The notes: generated from the letters alone by a model not told the origin. A DNA stretch of 64,000 bases from Thermoplasmata archaeon (GCA_021797915.1 JAJZYT010000004.1:45076-109075); one strand, 5' to 3'; numbered from the stretch's first letter, positions 17,568 through 26,054 are shown. Made by a program: numbers and translations.

Positions 17568-18512
17568 GTGAAATTCATAGATCTGCATCAGGACATGGGC
17601 ATAACTTCTCAAAGAGAAGACGTAATTTCAGAGACTAAGCAATCGAATCTCGAAGAGATCAAGAAATTCGAGGATGCAATTGTATTTGGAGTCAATTTTC
17701 CCCACATCTTCGTGGTCAACGATAGGGGGGACGAGTTAACCAGACAATATAGAACACCATCGAGGGCATCTGTAGCACTGTGGGATGACTTGATGGAACA
17801 ACTGAAATTCTACGGATACATCGAGAGAAAAGGACTTGTAGACCTTGTTCTGAAAAAGGACGATGTGAAGAAGAAAGGTACAAAGATACTTCTCAGTCTT
17901 GAAGGAACTGATTGCCTGAAGGATCCTTTTGATTTGTACCTTCTGAAGGACTTGGGGCTAAGGGCTGTTGGCCTCACCTGGAACTATGATACAAAATTTG
18001 CAGCTGCTGCAATGTCCAAGAAGGATTATGGGCTGACGGGATCGGGAGAAGAGCTGATAAAGATAGCAAACGAGCAGGGGATTTTGGTAGATGTCGCTCA
18101 CGGAAGCAGAAACACTATACTAGATACTTGCAGTCTTTCAAAGAAACCAGTCATTTCTTCTCATGGAAATACCAAACACGTATTTGACCACTCTAGAAAT
18201 CTGGATGATGACTCTCTTGCTGCAATATCAAGAACGGGTGGTGTCATCGGCATTACTGCAATCAGAGCGACACTCAGTCAGGAACCGTCAATTGCAGACC
18301 TGATTAAGCATATGGAGTACGTAGGGGACAACTTTGGATGGGATTACGTTGCTCTGGGGACGGACTTCTTAGGGATAGAGAATACTCCAAAGGGGTTCGA
18401 AAGTGTTTCAAAAATCAGCGAGCTTGCAGAGTTGTTAGGTTCTAAAGCACAGAAGGTACTATGGGACAACCCGCTAAGAGTTATTAATCAGGTTCTGCCG
18501 TCAAATCTCTAA
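17568..18512 (+). CDS. Membrane dipeptidase family (peptidase M19)
   Basis: 314 residues of the renal-dipeptidase amidohydrolase fold. Metal ligands appear as DLHQD at the start, the glutamate in LSLEGTD, the histidine in VDVAHGSRN and the ISSHGN motif followed by DHSRNLDDD, and the VALGTDF aspartate near the end. It hydrolyses dipeptides or related amides. No signal peptide is seen, so it should be cytoplasmic. The start is GTG at 17568 (MKFIDLHQD), directly preceding the metal site. Confidence 0.9.
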   Translation: MKFIDLHQDMGITSQREDVISETKQSNLEEIKKFEDAIVFGVNFPHIFVVNDRGDELTRQYRTPSRASVALWDDLMEQLKFYGYIERKGLVDLVLKKDDVKKKGTKILLSLEGTDCLKDPFDLYLLKDLGLRAVGLTWNYDTKFAAAAMSKKDYGLTGSGEELIKIANEQGILVDVAHGSRNTILDTCSLSKKPVISSHGNTKHVFDHSRNLDDDSLAAISRTGGVIGITAIRATLSQEPSIADLIKHMEYVGDNFGWDYVALGTDFLGIENTPKGFESVSKISELAELLGSKAQKVLWDNPLRVINQVLPSNL

Positions 18513-18548
18513 CCCATCACCTACTTAGCTGGAGAACGACTGCCAAAT

Positions 18549-18719
18549 TTAGAGCTTGAATCCAGAATCTCTTTGTGCTTCAACCGAAAATTTCATCACT
18601 TCTAAATTGCAGCTTGGGTGCGTAGAGCACCACTCGCTGCAATTCCTAGCAAATTCTCTAGAACTGTAATGCAGGTGGCACTTGTCACATTCATATAGTT
18701 CATTTTCCTTCTCCCTCAG
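18549..18719 (-). CDS. Small cysteine-rich zinc-binding-type protein with non-standard start
   Basis: A 56-residue frame, not recognised as a named gene but clearly coding-like. The motif YECDKCHLHY, then FARNCSEWCSTH and SCNLEV gives cysteine spacing C-x2-C ... C-x3-C-x5-C. This pattern occurs in small archaeal proteins of the form CxxCGLxYxxxxxAxxCxxWCxxHxSCN. No ATG, GTG or TTG lies in frame between the upstream TGA and the motif; CTG at 18719 is the best candidate. An ATG with a good GGGAGAAGG ribosome site at 18702 is out of frame by one. Either a CTG start or a 5' frameshift must be invoked. It lies 57 bases downstream of the DUF1805 gene. Confidence 0.6.
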   Translation of the reverse strand: MREKENELYECDKCHLHYSSREFARNCSEWCSTHPSCNLEVMKFSVEAQRDSGFKL

Positions 18720-18776
18720 GTGTTGAGTGTTTATAGAATATATGACACTTGACCCCCATCCGTCTAATGCTCTTCT

Positions 18777-19064
18777 TCAGAGGTATTTAAGAATATCCCG
18801 CCCCTTCATTCCTTCCTTTATTCCCACGTCTCTCGCTTTAGTACTTACTCTCATTACCTCTTTGTTTAGAAGGTCATCAAAGGTGTTCACACCTGAAATG
18901 GACGCAGCGATAGCTCCTATCTTGTCTGCCGCTTCCATGTTGAGAATGCCACACATCAAGAATCCTCGTTTTCCATTTATCAGAACTATCGGTGCTGGTT
19001 TTGTCTCTATCTTCACTCCAGTGTATACCTCTCCATTTTCTGATATATTTTCAATTTGTATCAT
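18777..19064 (-). CDS. DUF1805 family protein
   Basis: 95 residues with the family signature RGFLMCGILNMEAADKIG and a C-terminal GIKEGMKGRDIL. The family includes Bacillus YunC; function unknown. Its start overlaps the end of the PolB2 gene by 14 bases, which indicates coupled translation, although DUF1805 proteins have no known link to DNA synthesis. Confidence 0.8.
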   Translation of the reverse strand: MIQIENISENGEVYTGVKIETKPAPIVLINGKRGFLMCGILNMEAADKIGAIAASISGVNTFDDLLNKEVMRVSTKARDVGIKEGMKGRDILKYL

Positions 19065-21033
19065 AATCCTCCATACTCCTCTGGTGTATTATAGGTTGAT
19101 GTCTAGAGGGATATGAAATGCTCTCCCAAGCCATTTCAAGCTTCCTGAGATAGTAATTCTTGTCGTATCTGTTCTCCAGGTTTCCTATATCTACCGAGCC
19201 CCTATTTTCATCTATGACAAACATTGATACATTGTCTCCTGGTCCGACATCCTTTGCCTTTTCTATCGCCATTTTCCTTATGCCATTAACTTTGTACTGC
19301 TCGGGTCTGCGAGTTGCCATTATAGATAATTTCAGGTCGGAATCTTCCACCCTCCCGTTGACTATTCTGTCCTTGTAAGAATCGTATATTCTCCTGATTT
19401 CATTGTAATGTCCTGGGAAGTCTACAATTCTTGATACCTTGGAGTAAACTTTCAGAATGTCTTCCTGCATCTTCTTGCATATGTTTGGAAAATCCGTTCT
19501 CCGAAGCTCTATTCCCCTGACCTTGAATTTTCCACTGTCCATAAGACCAAAGTATCTGTTGAGGGCACCACTTCCATCTTTCGCTGGAAGGAATACTATC
19601 CACTTATAGAAACCCTCGAGGGAGATATTGAGCCTGCTCATTTCTTCTATCTTATCCATCACTCTGTTGATATCCCCAGTACCCCGGAGCCATAGAGAAT
19701 CAACGATCCCGTGTATTGTCCCGAACCCTTCATCTTCTGCAATCTTCACGCTCTCAGTCAGTATCCTTCTACCGAGACAGGTTATTGACTCGTGGACCTC
19801 TATCCTGCCGAACTTTGCATTTTTGTATCCCGTATAGCCGAATGATGTCAGCAGCAACCACTTCAGCACAGCGTCCCTTCTCCTGTACCGCTCGTCCGAG
19901 TTCTTCCTTGCCTTGTAATACAGTCTAAGCTCCAGAAGGTCCGACAGGAATTCTGAGAGCGTACCTCTCTTATCCATACAGATATCGTAACCCAGGTCTT
20001 CTATCCTCCATTTATCTTTGCAATTCACGTTTATGGTCTCGGGTGAGAGGTTGTATTTCACTATTATTGACGGGTACATTGAACTGAAATCTATTTCAAA
20101 CACTCCCTCATATACGCCGGGCACCGGTTGAAGGTAGAGCCCACCCCTATCGGAGCTGATGAACGTGTCTAGGTCTTTTATCATCTCATGATCTTCCTTG
20201 TAGAGAGGTATCATTATTCCCTTCTCGAGTGATTTTCTCACCTCATAGGATGATACGGCAGTTCCCGGGGTGATCCTGGCAGAATGGAAGAGCGGTAGAG
20301 AGGTAATCTTAGATATGGTAGCTAGGCCTTCCAGTCCCCCCTCACTGAATATGAAGGACGTATCTCTGTCTATGTGCGGGATTCCGTAAATAATGAATCC
20401 ACTGGCTCTGTGGTTGATCCTTCCATAAGAGGTGAAGGTCCTTTCCCTACTCCTAGAAGTTCTAGCAGAATAACCATGAACCTTGGCAGCCGTGAAGAAT
20501 TGAGGAAAATATCTATCTCCCCCCTCAGAAATTATCAGGTTTGCATCTGTCATGTTCGAAAAGAAGTAATCCAGGGACGAGGGAATGTTTGTGAACAGCT
20601 GACCATCAATCTCAACCTCTTCCAAGCCATCTATGAATTTTATATCCAGAGTGTTGAGATTAGGTATGTCGAAATCCATCCTCCTATCATCATTGAAGAA
20701 GTGAAGATCGTTTTTGACCATGAATGACTGGACGATGTTTATGTCTGCATTGTAGATCTTGTAATCCCTGAAATTTCCTATCTTCTCTATTGCGAGAATT
20801 AGATCATTCACTCTGTTTGGAGGCAGAGTTAAGCTTACAACTTTTTTGCTCGAGAAAATGTCCCGTCGTTCGTCTAATTTCCACGTTATCCATGGTACTA
20901 GGTCTATTTCGTCGGTGATCTTTTCCAGACGATCTCCTGCAACGTAAATGGTGTGTTCATAGTTCCATTTCTTTATTTTCTTGTTCTCGTCAATGGTGAA
21001 AAGAGAATTTCCACCCCATGCATCTACTATCAT
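19051..21033 (-). CDS. polB2: Family-B DNA polymerase, PolB2 (Dpo2) group
   Basis: 660 residues. Polymerase motif A is DFSSMYPS (D315), motif B is LKWLLLTSFGY (K391) and motif C reads HGIVDSLW (D445) instead of the usual YGDTDS, so one of the two catalytic aspartates is missing. The N-terminal 300 residues show no intact exonuclease motifs. These changes and the ITPGTAVSSYE segment are typical of archaeal PolB2, associated with DNA damage tolerance in Sulfolobales. It overlaps the upstream 63-residue gene by four bases and the downstream DUF1805 gene by 14, forming one transcript. Confidence 0.88.
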   Translation of the reverse strand: MIVDAWGGNSLFTIDENKKIKKWNYEHTIYVAGDRLEKITDEIDLVPWITWKLDERRDIFSSKKVVSLTLPPNRVNDLILAIEKIGNFRDYKIYNADINIVQSFMVKNDLHFFNDDRRMDFDIPNLNTLDIKFIDGLEEVEIDGQLFTNIPSSLDYFFSNMTDANLIISEGGDRYFPQFFTAAKVHGYSARTSRSRERTFTSYGRINHRASGFIIYGIPHIDRDTSFIFSEGGLEGLATISKITSLPLFHSARITPGTAVSSYEVRKSLEKGIMIPLYKEDHEMIKDLDTFISSDRGGLYLQPVPGVYEGVFEIDFSSMYPSIIVKYNLSPETINVNCKDKWRIEDLGYDICMDKRGTLSEFLSDLLELRLYYKARKNSDERYRRRDAVLKWLLLTSFGYTGYKNAKFGRIEVHESITCLGRRILTESVKIAEDEGFGTIHGIVDSLWLRGTGDINRVMDKIEEMSRLNISLEGFYKWIVFLPAKDGSGALNRYFGLMDSGKFKVRGIELRRTDFPNICKKMQEDILKVYSKVSRIVDFPGHYNEIRRIYDSYKDRIVNGRVEDSDLKLSIMATRRPEQYKVNGIRKMAIEKAKDVGPGDNVSMFVIDENRGSVDIGNLENRYDKNYYLRKLEMAWESISYPSRHQPIIHQRSMEDYDTN

Positions 21034-21221
21034 TTCATTTCTTTCTTCATTTCTAATAGGGCAAAAATGAGAAACGTGAAATATGGGTCAAGGCTGGTTA
21101 TAGAAGCCTCAGGAATGTGAAGTTTTATCTTTTTGATGAAGTCTTCGACTATCTCCCTATCTGCACTCTTCATCAACCTCTCCGCTTTCCTTATCTCTTC
21201 CGTTATGCTCTCTATTTCCAT
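21030..21221 (-). CDS. Small helical protein of the PolB2 operon
   Basis: 63 residues, family not recognised. It starts at the ATG at 21221, which overlaps the end of the RecA-like gene by ten bases, and ends with an overlap into polB2. A long amphipathic helix (MEIESITEEIRKAERLMK) is followed by ADREIVEDFIKKIK and a hydrophobic FTFLIFALLEM segment. A longer in-frame extension to 21407 exists but is Arg/Gly-rich and antisense-like in composition, so I exclude it. Confidence 0.65.
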   Translation of the reverse strand: MEIESITEEIRKAERLMKSADREIVEDFIKKIKLHIPEASITSLDPYFTFLIFALLEMKKEMK

Positions 21222-21682
21222 TCTAAGGCTAGGGGTGTTTCTTCCCATTTCTTTACTACCTCTAGTATTTTCCTGTGGAAAACGTGATCCAACCAATATG
21301 GTCTGAATTCCTCGTCTCCTACTAAATAGAGAATGTTCGGCGTTCCAGTCCTTCGCGATATCCCTTCTAGGGAGTTTGATATGTTGAACATCACGTCTTC
21401 TTTCCATTCCTTTAACTCAGACAACCTTACGACTATGAAAATTGAGAAATCGTCATAGTAAAAATCCTCTACAATGGTCTTCTGGAACTGATACACGTTG
21501 AGAATTCTCTGTATGTACAGTTGGTTTCCTAATTTTCTTTTTAAATAATGGGCGTCAACAAAGACGCCGTCTCCGAGAAGTAACAAAGTCTTCCCGTAAC
21601 TATTGACGAAGTCTTCCAATAATATTGAGTTGAATTCCTCCATTTCCATAAGATATGAATGCCTTGGATTTGCTCGGAACAT
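21212..21682 (-). CDS. Truncated, P-loop-less RecA/RadA-like protein
   Basis: 156 residues. After a short N-terminus (YGKTLLLLGDG) come a strand and segment VFVDAHYLKRKLG, then YIQRILNVYQFQKTIVED, FSIFIVVRLSELKEW and a helix with SNSLEGISRRTGTPNILYLV. The order resembles the middle of RadA (VYIDTEG, then VARAFNSDHQ, LIVVDSL, helix, VVVTNQ), but the Walker A segment is absent. It is the first gene of the PolB2 operon, and an inactivated RecA-family partner of PolB2 has been noted in other archaea. ATG at 21682 is about 25 bases from a TATA-like ATATAG element. Confidence 0.6.
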   Translation of the reverse strand: MFRANPRHSYLMEMEEFNSILLEDFVNSYGKTLLLLGDGVFVDAHYLKRKLGNQLYIQRILNVYQFQKTIVEDFYYDDFSIFIVVRLSELKEWKEDVMFNISNSLEGISRRTGTPNILYLVGDEEFRPYWLDHVFHRKILEVVKKWEETPLALEWK

Positions 21683-21691
21683 GACTAAAAA

Positions 21692-21710
21692 TCAGTCTGA
21701 CTATATTTGA
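21692..21710 (-). promoter_or_regulatory. PolB2 operon promoter with a small palindrome
   Basis: On the coding strand a TATA-like TCAAATATAG (21701-21710) lies 19-28 bases before the ATG at 21682, the spacing of a leaderless promoter. Between them sits the perfect palindrome TCAG-T-CTGA (21692-21700), a position where a bound repressor would block initiation. Operator function is inferred. Confidence 0.35.
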
Positions 21711-21727
21711 ACTTTATAGACCATTGT

Positions 21728-21750
21728 AAAAAATGAAAAAATTGAAAAAA
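21728..21750 (-). terminator. Oligo-T terminator after the aspartic protease gene
   Basis: Three runs of six A on the + strand (T on the coding strand), separated by short spacers, follow the stop at 21778. They separate the protease from the PolB2 operon on the same strand. Confidence 0.5.
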
Positions 21751-21777
21751 TGAATTTAGTCTCTCTTAAACTACCAA

Positions 21778-22593
21778 TCAGCCCTTATAGAAAATCATCT
21801 TTAAATGATCCAAGTCGTACACCACAGTGAACCTCTTTAGGAAATCATTTCCCAGCAACCCATCATAAATAATGTCCTGAAACACGACCCTGGGGCTCTC
21901 TTGGAAAATACTTGACGCGTAGCCAATTTCGAGCTTACCCTTTATCTCAGAAGAGTATCTCTTATAACTATACGAAGTTTCATCTGTGCCGGTGAAGACC
22001 TTGACGTTGGGATCTTCTGGAGAAACACCGAGTCTGGACATGAACTTTGAATTCAAGATAAGCACATCTGATCCTGTATCTACCTCCAGTTTCACGATAT
22101 CACCGTTCGGCAGGGTAGCGTCAATGAAGATGGTGATAGTGGGCCCATTATATTCAATATCAACAGGTACGACTGCCCCTTCACCGGTACCTTCCCATTT
22201 AACCGGTTCTTCAGAAACGAGAATCAAGGAATGAGTGTAATCAAATGTCAAGACTTTGTTTTGGAAGTAATTTACGGCAAGGATTCCTTTGATCTTACTG
22301 AATGCGGGAGGAAGTCCACCTAGTTCGTATATTCCTACTTCCAAGTCCTTTCTTACCAGTCCTCCGACTTCAATTTCTGGAAATTGTGCCAGAGGAATTT
22401 TCAACTGTTGTCCAGACATCCTCCGGCCCGAGAATTCCCCTATCGGTTCTAGTCCCATTTCGTCAGCAAAACTCTTGAGAATCACCGTTAGTCCAATACC
22501 CGTGTCAAGTAGGAAATTGAAGTCTTCACCTTCCAGCTTAACAGGAATTTTCATCAGGTGACCTCCTATGTATGAAAAGGGAATCTGTTCCAT
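21778..22593 (-). CDS. Two-lobed retropepsin-like aspartic protease
   Basis: 271 residues made of two similar halves. The first has NFLLDTGIGLTVI (D30) and ILAVNYFQNKVLTFDY; the second has KLEVDTGSDVLI (D172) and LLGNDFLKRFTVVYD. Both DTG motifs are intact, so one chain could form a pepsin-like active site that retroviral proteases build from two. No signal peptide is seen. It likely starts at ATG 22593 and runs alone, divergent from the GNAT gene. Substrate unknown. Confidence 0.75.
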   Translation of the reverse strand: MEQIPFSYIGGHLMKIPVKLEGEDFNFLLDTGIGLTVILKSFADEMGLEPIGEFSGRRMSGQQLKIPLAQFPEIEVGGLVRKDLEVGIYELGGLPPAFSKIKGILAVNYFQNKVLTFDYTHSLILVSEEPVKWEGTGEGAVVPVDIEYNGPTITIFIDATLPNGDIVKLEVDTGSDVLILNSKFMSRLGVSPEDPNVKVFTGTDETSYSYKRYSSEIKGKLEIGYASSIFQESPRVVFQDIIYDGLLGNDFLKRFTVVYDLDHLKMIFYKG

Positions 22594-22724
22594 AGTTCAA
22601 TGAAGGAATTGTTGATCTATATTTATCTTTTAAGCATCCTTTACCTTTTATTTTGGTATCGAGAATGAAACGTACTTCCTGGCTATGCATAAATAAAATA
22701 AACCCGAGATGGATTTTAAACGGA

Positions 22725-23210
22725 ATGATAGAACTCGTAAAAATGAGCAAGCGGGAACTTGAAACCTACCTTCAATTTGCGATTGAAAATTACGCGAATG
22801 AAAAGGTGAAATCCGGCAATTGGAGCGAGGAAGACTCCATTCAGAGATCAAGAGAAAGTTTCGCCGATCTTCTTCCAAATGGCGTAGACACAGAAGACCA
22901 ATTTCTTTTTACAATCAAGGATATCGACGGAGGAAGAAATGTAGGTATGATCTGGGTTGGGTGGGGAAAGTACGGCGACCAGACTTCTTCACCTTGGATC
23001 TGGGATTTTCTCATTTACGAACAGTACAGAGGAAAGGGATATGGGAAAGAGGCACTCAATGCACTTGATGAGGTGCTTAAAGAAAGGGGACAAAAGAAAG
23101 TCTCTCTCCAGGTATTTGGGCATAACTCAATAGCCATCAATCTTTATCAGAAGTCGGGATATAAGATTACGAACATTGTGATGTCTAAGGAATTAGATAC
23201 AGATCAGTGA
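22725..23210 (+). CDS. GNAT-family N-acetyltransferase
   Basis: About 161 residues from the ATG at 22725 (MIELVKMSKRELETYLQ), chosen because the upstream in-frame ATG at 22653 adds a non-homologous stretch overlapping the promoter. The acetyl-CoA loop reads YEQYRGKGYGKEAL (R/QxxGxG/A) and the C-terminal NSIAINLYQKSGY is the classic GNAT motif B. Substrate unknown. Confidence 0.88.
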   Translation: MIELVKMSKRELETYLQFAIENYANEKVKSGNWSEEDSIQRSRESFADLLPNGVDTEDQFLFTIKDIDGGRNVGMIWVGWGKYGDQTSSPWIWDFLIYEQYRGKGYGKEALNALDEVLKERGQKKVSLQVFGHNSIAINLYQKSGYKITNIVMSKELDTDQ

Positions 23211-23375
23211 ATCTGGTCCTCTTAGCAGTAAACATAAATTTCCTAGGAATCGTGTTCGACAGCAAGATCCCGTTCGCAACATCCATAAATTTACCCGATA
23301 GTACGGAGAAAAAGAAGGCAAAAAGTTAACCGATTCTTATAAACTCGAATCTTTAAAGAATGGAAGAAAAGAGGG

Positions 23376-23388
23376 AAAAAAATAAAAG
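23376..23388 (-). terminator. T-rich terminator after glutamate dehydrogenase
   Basis: A run of seven A followed by TAAAA on the + strand, about 20 bases beyond the gdhA stop; on the coding strand this gives the U-tract expected of archaeal terminators. Confidence 0.45.
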
Positions 23389-23408
23389 GATCAAACTGGG
23401 TTGAATAT

Positions 23409-24686
23409 TCAGTACCAGCCGCGAAGCTTCATTGCTTTTGCGATTCTATCTACTGCCAGGATGTACGCTGCCATTCTGGGATTTGTGTTGTACTTGACCA
23501 TTGTCTCAGTCGTCTCCCAGAAGCTCTTAGACACTTTCCTGTCTAACTTGTTGTACACTTCGTCCAGATCCCAGTAGAATCCATTGATGTTCTGTACCCA
23601 CTCAAAGTAAGAAACTATGACTCCACCTGAGTTTGCCAGGAAGTCAGGGATATCGAACACCTTGTTCTTGACAAGGATTTCGTCCGCATCTGGTGTGGTC
23701 GGTCCATTTGCCAGCTCGAGAACTATCTTTGCCTTGACATTGGCAGCATTCTTTGAAGTGATCTGGTTCTCCAGGGCGGACGGAATGAGTACGTCAACTT
23801 TGAGTTCCAGAAGGTCTGCATTTGAGATCTCCTTTGCTCCCTTGAATCCAACAACACTTCCAGTCTTCATTTTGTGAACTTTCACTGCCTCAAAGTCAAG
23901 TCCATCTGCATTGTATATTCCACCCTTGCTGTCAGAAACAGCCACTACCTTTGAGTGAAACATTTCCGTGACCAGCTTGTGCGCAAACTCGCCCGCATTT
24001 CCAAATCCCTGGATAGCGACGTTTGCCTTTGCCAGGTCAACGTGGAGGTGTTTAGCAGCTTCTCTCAGTATGAACATTCCTCCCCTTGCGGTTGCATCTC
24101 CTCTTCCGAGTGATCCACCTATCTCAAGGGGCTTACCTGTTATAACTCCCGGGACATTGTATCCCTCCATCACTGAGTATTCGTCCATCATCCAAGCCAT
24201 TATCTGTGGGGTAGTATAGACATCGGGGGCCGGTATATCGATATCAGGTCCGATGTATTCCCCTATCGCCCTAACGTACCCTCTTGACAGTCTCTCGAGT
24301 TCTGAAACGCTCAGACTCTTTGGATCGCATATGACTCCGCCCTTCGCCCCACCGTACGGTATGTCTGCCAGAGAAGTCTTCCAGGTCATCCATGCTGCGA
24401 GTGCTTTAACTGTTGATAGACTTTCCTGAGGGTGGAATCGAATTCCTCCCTTGGTAGGCCCTCTCGCAAAATTGTAGTGAACTCTGAATCCAGTGAAAAC
24501 TTTAGTAGATCCGTCATCCATTCTCACCGGAATCTGAACCTGTACCATGCTCATCGGTTCGCGTAAAATCGCGAGTGCTTGGGGGTCCAGTTTCATTATC
24601 TTGGCAGCTTCGTCCAGTTGTTTTTGTGCATTCTTAAAGGGGTCGAGTTCTTCGGGTTTTTTTTCGCTCTTAGATTGTTGCATCAT
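23409..24686 (-). CDS. gdhA: Glutamate dehydrogenase (Glu/Leu/Phe/Val family)
   Basis: 425 residues. It catalyses reversible oxidative deamination of glutamate. The active-site segment is [16 protein letters not shown], the nucleotide-binding fold has [13 protein letters not shown], and [15 protein letters not shown] matches the family C-terminal motif. A ribosome site AGGTGA lies eight bases before the start, where two ATG codons stand in tandem (MMQQSK). NAD versus NADP preference is not clear from inspection. Confidence 0.95.
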   Translation of the reverse strand: MMQQSKSEKKPEELDPFKNAQKQLDEAAKIMKLDPQALAILREPMSMVQVQIPVRMDDGSTKVFTGFRVHYNFARGPTKGGIRFHPQESLSTVKALAAWMTWKTSLADIPYGGAKGGVICDPKSLSVSELERLSRGYVRAIGEYIGPDIDIPAPDVYTTPQIMAWMMDEYSVMEGYNVPGVITGKPLEIGGSLGRGDATARGGMFILREAAKHLHVDLAKANVAIQGFGNAGEFAHKLVTEMFHSKVVAVSDSKGGIYNADGLDFEAVKVHKMKTGSVVGFKGAKEISNADLLELKVDVLIPSALENQITSKNAANVKAKIVLELANGPTTPDADEILVKNKVFDIPDFLANSGGVIVSYFEWVQNINGFYWDLDEVYNKLDRKVSKSFWETTETMVKYNTNPRMAAYILAVDRIAKAMKLRGWY

Positions 24687-24821
24687 CGTTTCACCTATAA
24701 TGCGTCCCGTAATCGCATCTTAATTCATAAAGGTTCTCTATTATCCTCGTTTTAGCGCTCCTAAGGTTGCAAAGAGAGCTCACATCAATAAAGGTTATTT
24801 TGGACTTCAATATTAAGAGTC

Positions 24822-25637
24822 ATGAAGGTAGACTTCTGGTTCTCTGAACTTCAGAGTGAAGATGTGAAATTTGGGGTGAGAGTCAAGTCCCACCTATTCA
24901 CGAAAGAGTCAAAGTACCAAAAAATTGACATTTTCGACACAGACTTCTTTGGTAGGGTGATGGTACTCGACGGTTGCTTTATGATAACCGAAAAGGATGA
25001 GTTCCTGTATCAGGAGATGCTTTCACATCCCGCAATGGTTTCCCACCCGGACCCGAAGAATGTTTTGATTATTGGAGGGGGGGATGGAGGCGTAGCAAGG
25101 GAAGTGCTCAGGTATCCTGTAAAGAGCGTTGATCTGGTTGAGATAGATGAAGAGGTCATAGCCGCATCCAGACTCTACCTACCCGAGATTGCAGCCTCCT
25201 TCAATGATAGAAGATTGAAGGTCCATAACATGGACGCATTTGAATTCGTAGATTCGAACAGAAGCTATGACGTGATCCTGATTGATTCCACAGACCCAAT
25301 TGGGTTTGCAGCTTCGCTATTTTCTGACGTGTTCTACATGAAGGCTAAAAAGATACTGAATGAGCAAGGAATAATTGCAACTCAGAGCGGTTCCCCTTTC
25401 ATGAATCCCGACTTTATCAGGAAGGCCCACAGAGGCCTTAAAGGCCATTTCAACACAATAAAGCCGTATCTATCGTTTGCACCCACTTATCCTTCTGGAA
25501 TGTGGTCTTATATCATGGCCTCTAATGGGAAAATACAGAAGCATAGAGACTTTGTTGGACGATACATTAACAACGACATCTACCAATCATGCTTTTCTTT
25601 ACCAGAGTTCGTGAAGAAGATTATTGAAGAAAAATGA
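24822..25637 (+). CDS. speE: Polyamine aminopropyltransferase (spermidine synthase)
   Basis: 271 residues. It transfers aminopropyl from decarboxylated SAM to a polyamine. The cofactor-binding IIGGGDGGVAREVLRY and VDLVEIDEEV segments and the catalytic IDSTDPIG motif match the family, as does the N-terminal FGRVMVLDGCFMITEKDEF sheet. Archaeal enzymes often accept several amine substrates. It starts at ATG 24822. Confidence 0.94.
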   Translation: MKVDFWFSELQSEDVKFGVRVKSHLFTKESKYQKIDIFDTDFFGRVMVLDGCFMITEKDEFLYQEMLSHPAMVSHPDPKNVLIIGGGDGGVAREVLRYPVKSVDLVEIDEEVIAASRLYLPEIAASFNDRRLKVHNMDAFEFVDSNRSYDVILIDSTDPIGFAASLFSDVFYMKAKKILNEQGIIATQSGSPFMNPDFIRKAHRGLKGHFNTIKPYLSFAPTYPSGMWSYIMASNGKIQKHRDFVGRYINNDIYQSCFSLPEFVKKIIEEK

Positions 25638-25656
25638 ATGCAATGGCCTGAACTGC

Positions 25657-26034
25657 TCACTTCACCCTGAGTTGATCCTTCTTTACTTCATATCTCGCCC
25701 TGAACGAAGGTCCCAGTTTCTTAGAGATGATATCTAGGTCCTTGGCGTTCTTTACAAACGTTGCCTTGCTGTCGGTGTAAATGAGTTCCTCAAACTTCCT
25801 TCTCTGAGTCACTGTCACCGCCAGCAGGTAAGCGAAATAGAGTAGACCTGCCAGAGATAGAACAAAAATGTAGTATGCCCAGTAACCGATAGAGTTCAGG
25901 AATGACTGGAAGCTCAACGGCAGGGTACTCAGACTGAAGAACTTGATCACGACAATTGCGAAAAGGAAAAGTGTTATCGCGAGCATCACTAGGGATATCG
26001 GTATTTTGAACTCCTTATATTTGCCTCGTTCCAT
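25657..26034 (-). CDS. Small two-helix membrane protein, probably DUF3198-type
   Basis: 125 residues. Two hydrophobic helices (about 12-33 and 50-75) are followed by a basic soluble C-terminus (KKLGPSFRARYEVKKDQLRVK). It resembles a membrane protein family I associate with Thermoplasmata (DUF3198), but this assignment is from memory and unverified. It lies 20 bases downstream of the Ham1 gene and is probably the last gene of the KEOPS transcript. Confidence 0.6.
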   Translation of the reverse strand: MERGKYKEFKIPISLVMLAITLFLFAIVVIKFFSLSTLPLSFQSFLNSIGYWAYYIFVLSLAGLLYFAYLLAVTVTQRRKFEELIYTDSKATFVKNAKDLDIISKKLGPSFRARYEVKKDQLRVK

Positions 26035-26054
26035 CCAACTGGAATTTTAAAGGT

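Noticed and set aside
21222-21407. A long N-terminal extension of the small PolB2-operon protein
   Set aside because: The extension is Arg/Gly-rich and lies inside the RecA-like gene in another frame; the internal ATG gives normal overlap coupling.
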